From Lachnospiraceae bacterium A4 (GTDB taxonomy: Bacteria; Bacillota; Clostridia; Lachnospirales; Lachnospiraceae), in the NCBI GenBank assembly GCA_000403215.2, contig KE159562.1:352445-416444 (forward strand): 64,000 nt of DNA. The letters run 5' to 3'. Under the pieces are notes generated by a model that was not told the origin of the DNA, made no database searches, and was given only the letters and a program-made list of their open reading frames with translations. This document shows positions 61,961 through 64,000 of the stretch, piece by piece. The position numbers and the translations under genes are program-made. Positions within the stretch are counted from its first letter, which is position 1; every line of letters begins with the position of its first letter.

Positions 61961-63858
61961 GATAAAACACCTCCAAATTCCAAAGGGCAGAGCCTCATTT
62001 TAACTTCGTCACGTTCAAGATATACCTCGGCAGTTTCCTGACGTGCATGCCCGAGAGCATTGGAAATATCATCAAGTTTGTTGTCTGCCCGGAGCATTCT
62101 TGTGGCAAATGTTTTTCGTGTCATATGAAAGCCCTGACCAGCAGATAATTCAAATCCATATTCAGCAAGTATTCTTTTTAAAGCTCCACGGCACGCCGTT
62201 GTAACTTTAAGCGGAATATATGGCGCCTGATGGCGGATAAATATATATCCGCTGCCTGTGGCAGCTGCTTCCGGACGTCCATTCATGATGTATTTATATA
62301 CAGAATTACCTGCATCTGTTGGGACTGGAAGCGTGATTGCTTTCCCTGTTTTCTGCTGGATGAAGGAAACAGTTTTGTTTTTCCAGTCAAAATCATTTAC
62401 CTGAAGCTTTAGAATGTCTGCTCCCCTGATACCCATCCTGAGGCCGAGCATAACCATAGCTGTGTCCCTGAGTTCTATGGGAGTGGAAGCTTTCTCACGG
62501 TATTCATATATTTTTTCGACCATATCGTCGCTCAGAACATCAGCTATGCTGCGATGGGGAGCGCAGCTTGCGGATACTGCAAAAACAAGTGTTGGCGGAA
62601 CCAGATCCTGGTCAGCCATGTACCGCAGAAGCTGACGGAGCTTTGCCCCATATGCATTTTTACTTTCCGGGGTCGAGTGGACATCATGGTTATGAAACGC
62701 TTTCACTACATGAGGTGTTATGGACAATGGGTTGTCTATTCCATTATCTTCAAGATATTTGAAGAAACCGCATCCGGCAGCCCTGCACATGGTAAGTGTA
62801 TTATTAGTCATTCCATCCCGCCTTCGGTTCTCTATAAAACCATCAAGGATGCTTTTGCTCCATGGCGGAAGATGATCGGACGCACGCTTTGGATCAGCAG
62901 TCATATTAGATTCCATTGTGCCCTGGAGATACTTTTCAAACATTTTGATCGTGTGTGAACGGTGGGCCGATACAGAATTGCTGGCTTTGGACTGATTCGG
63001 ACAATCCGGAAGTATATCTATCCATAGGGCTACAGTTTCTGCCGAATGTTCCAGGCGGTTAAGTTCCAAAAACATGAAATACCATGTGAAATCATTGCGG
63101 TAAACAGCTTTTGATGATTCCGTGTATTTCCAATCGTCCAAGGCGTCAAGATACTCTTCCGCTTTATGTTCAAGAGGTACACTGGGATGGAATGCGGCGC
63201 CTGTTTTGGGGAGTTTCATACCGGGCAGTATTTCAGCGTTACCGCCAAAAAGAACCAGCTGATAACACTCCGGCACATCACCCCGGAGGTGAAGGTATTT
63301 CATAAGCGCCGTCATGGCGCATACGGCGTTCTGGCATCTGTCGGGAGAGCCACAGGATTTGCAGTAAGTATTCCAGTATTCGATAAGAGTATCTATGGTG
63401 ACTGCTTCCGGCTCTGTAATTCCAAGGGAAGTCGCAAGCTTGAAAAACTCTTTTGTGGCAACGGAATACGTATGGTAATAGCTGGGATTCTGGTTGGACG
63501 CATAGTATTTCTCCAACTCATATGTCAGGCGGAAAAAGGATTCCGACATCCCGCTACGGCAGAAAAAACTGTCTTCTGAGCGGCAGAAAGGACTTTCGAT
63601 ATCTCCAAAGAGCAGGTAATGCTCAAGGCGGAACAGGGCGTTTCTATATTGGGAACATGTCTCATAGGAAATTTCCTGTTTCTTAATCTCAAGCCAGTCC
63701 AGCGCGGCATCCACTGAAAAAGGAATGCCCTTTTCCATCAGGTGTTTGAAGAGCGTGGTGTAACAGGTTCTGTGCATGTCTATATTCTTACATGCACTGT
63801 CTGGCTGCTTCATCATATTGAGGACTGATGAAACAGCATCTAAATAGTTTATTTGCAT
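61957..63858 (-). CDS. Tyrosine recombinase 1 of the trio (large)
   Basis: A 633-aa recombinase, about the size of TnpB of Tn554. Two core-binding-like regions precede the catalytic domain, which shows MVMLGLRMGIRGADILKL, HMTRKTFATRML and LGHARQETAEVYLERD. The start at ATG 63858 is chosen because AAAGGAG lies at the right distance; the frame is open to 63981. The extra N-terminal part may bind DNA or contact the partner recombinases. Confidence 0.9.
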   Translation of the reverse strand: MQINYLDAVSSVLNMMKQPDSACKNIDMHRTCYTTLFKHLMEKGIPFSVDAALDWLEIKKQEISYETCSQYRNALFRLEHYLLFGDIESPFCRSEDSFFCRSGMSESFFRLTYELEKYYASNQNPSYYHTYSVATKEFFKLATSLGITEPEAVTIDTLIEYWNTYCKSCGSPDRCQNAVCAMTALMKYLHLRGDVPECYQLVLFGGNAEILPGMKLPKTGAAFHPSVPLEHKAEEYLDALDDWKYTESSKAVYRNDFTWYFMFLELNRLEHSAETVALWIDILPDCPNQSKASNSVSAHRSHTIKMFEKYLQGTMESNMTADPKRASDHLPPWSKSILDGFIENRRRDGMTNNTLTMCRAAGCGFFKYLEDNGIDNPLSITPHVVKAFHNHDVHSTPESKNAYGAKLRQLLRYMADQDLVPPTLVFAVSASCAPHRSIADVLSDDMVEKIYEYREKASTPIELRDTAMVMLGLRMGIRGADILKLQVNDFDWKNKTVSFIQQKTGKAITLPVPTDAGNSVYKYIMNGRPEAAATGSGYIFIRHQAPYIPLKVTTACRGALKRILAEYGFELSAGQGFHMTRKTFATRMLRADNKLDDISNALGHARQETAEVYLERDEVKMRLCPLEFGGVLS

Positions 63859-64000
63859 ATCAAATGCGCTCCTTTCCGGCTTCCCATTCGAGGGGAAAAC
63901 CTGAGAACAGCGTATCTGATAATGCTCATCTTTTGTACAAGAAAGTGAGGATTTATGGGAGATAATATAAAAAATCAACATTATAAAAACATGGGTATAA

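Larger units (their letters stand above)
59878..64000 (-). mobile_element. Element with three consecutive tyrosine recombinases (RIT/Tn554-like), runs off the window
   Basis: Three overlapping minus-strand genes encode tyrosine recombinases of 633, 322 and 345 aa. This is the organisation of recombinase-in-trio and Tn554-like elements. The left end interrupts the ArdC-like gene. A hairpin CTCAGCATTC/GAATGCTGAG (59885-59925) lies at this end and may be the terminal repeat or a terminator. The other end and the rest of the ArdC-like gene are not seen before position 64000. Confidence 0.82.

Noticed and set aside
1..64000. CRISPR array, rRNA or tRNA genes
   Set aside because: No regularly spaced direct repeats with unique spacers and no recognisable rRNA or tRNA sequence were seen.

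Overview
The window looks like accessory DNA from a gut Clostridia bacterium, most likely Lachnospiraceae-like. The evidence is AT-rich genes with AGGAGG-type ribosome binding sites, Tn1549-type conjugation genes, Tn4451-type large serine recombinases, and anaerobic (cbi-type) cobalamin genes. I see no rRNA, tRNA or CRISPR array.

The outer layer is a decayed conjugative element of the Tn1549 type. It comprises a hypothetical gene (260-925), pcfB (1062-1538), a virD4/TraG coupling gene, a large SNF2-type helicase gene, a DUF6674 gene (58229-59065) and an ArdC-like gene (59157-59924). Almost every long gene of this backbone has been broken by another mobile element. virD4 holds a group II intron (2082-4587), and 47 bp downstream a serine-recombinase unit begins. 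The ArdC-like gene is cut by a trio of tyrosine recombinases that runs to the right edge. The helicase gene survives as three pieces (11110-11441, 44683-44855, 52657-54507). They join in frame when two insertions are removed at GA dinucleotides, the target of TnpX-type recombinases.

The first of these insertions is 33.2 kb (11440-44684). It carries tnpV, tnpW, tnpX, an actin-like/adaptor partition pair, a row of hairpins, a MobA/MobL relaxase and then a large corrinoid cargo. The cargo has a promoter, a cobalamin riboswitch, a lipoprotein CbiK, a BtuFCD-like importer, and cbiP, cobT, cobU, cobS, a second cobU-like gene, cobC, cbiB, cobD, cbiC, cbiD, cbiF, cbiG, cbiH, a cbiJ-cbiE-cbiT fusion, cbiA and a Cys-rich gene, ending at a terminator. 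I see no cbiL, corrinoid adenosyltransferase or uroporphyrinogen/precorrin-2 genes, so the pathway would depend on the host. The restored helicase frame shows that the whole operon lies inside one insertion.

The second insertion is 7.8 kb (44854-52658) with 17/19-matching inverted ends. It carries a truncated repA, a possible origin repeat, a MarR-controlled group (aldo/keto reductase, PAP2 phosphatase, tyrosine phosphatase), a possible structured RNA and its own recombinase. A third recombinase unit (4635-11109) carries two sigma factors, an anti-sigma-like protein, a lipoprotein gene between inverted repeats and a CapA-like protein. Its junctions do not match a single target, which suggests a deletion.

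Between helicase piece C and the DUF6674 gene lies an AT-rich cargo pair (54749-58044) bounded by two terminators. It encodes an Hsp90/sacsin-like GHKL ATPase, split by a frameshift in a run of nine A, and an AlbA_2-TIR-like fusion protein. I read it as a candidate anti-phage defence system.
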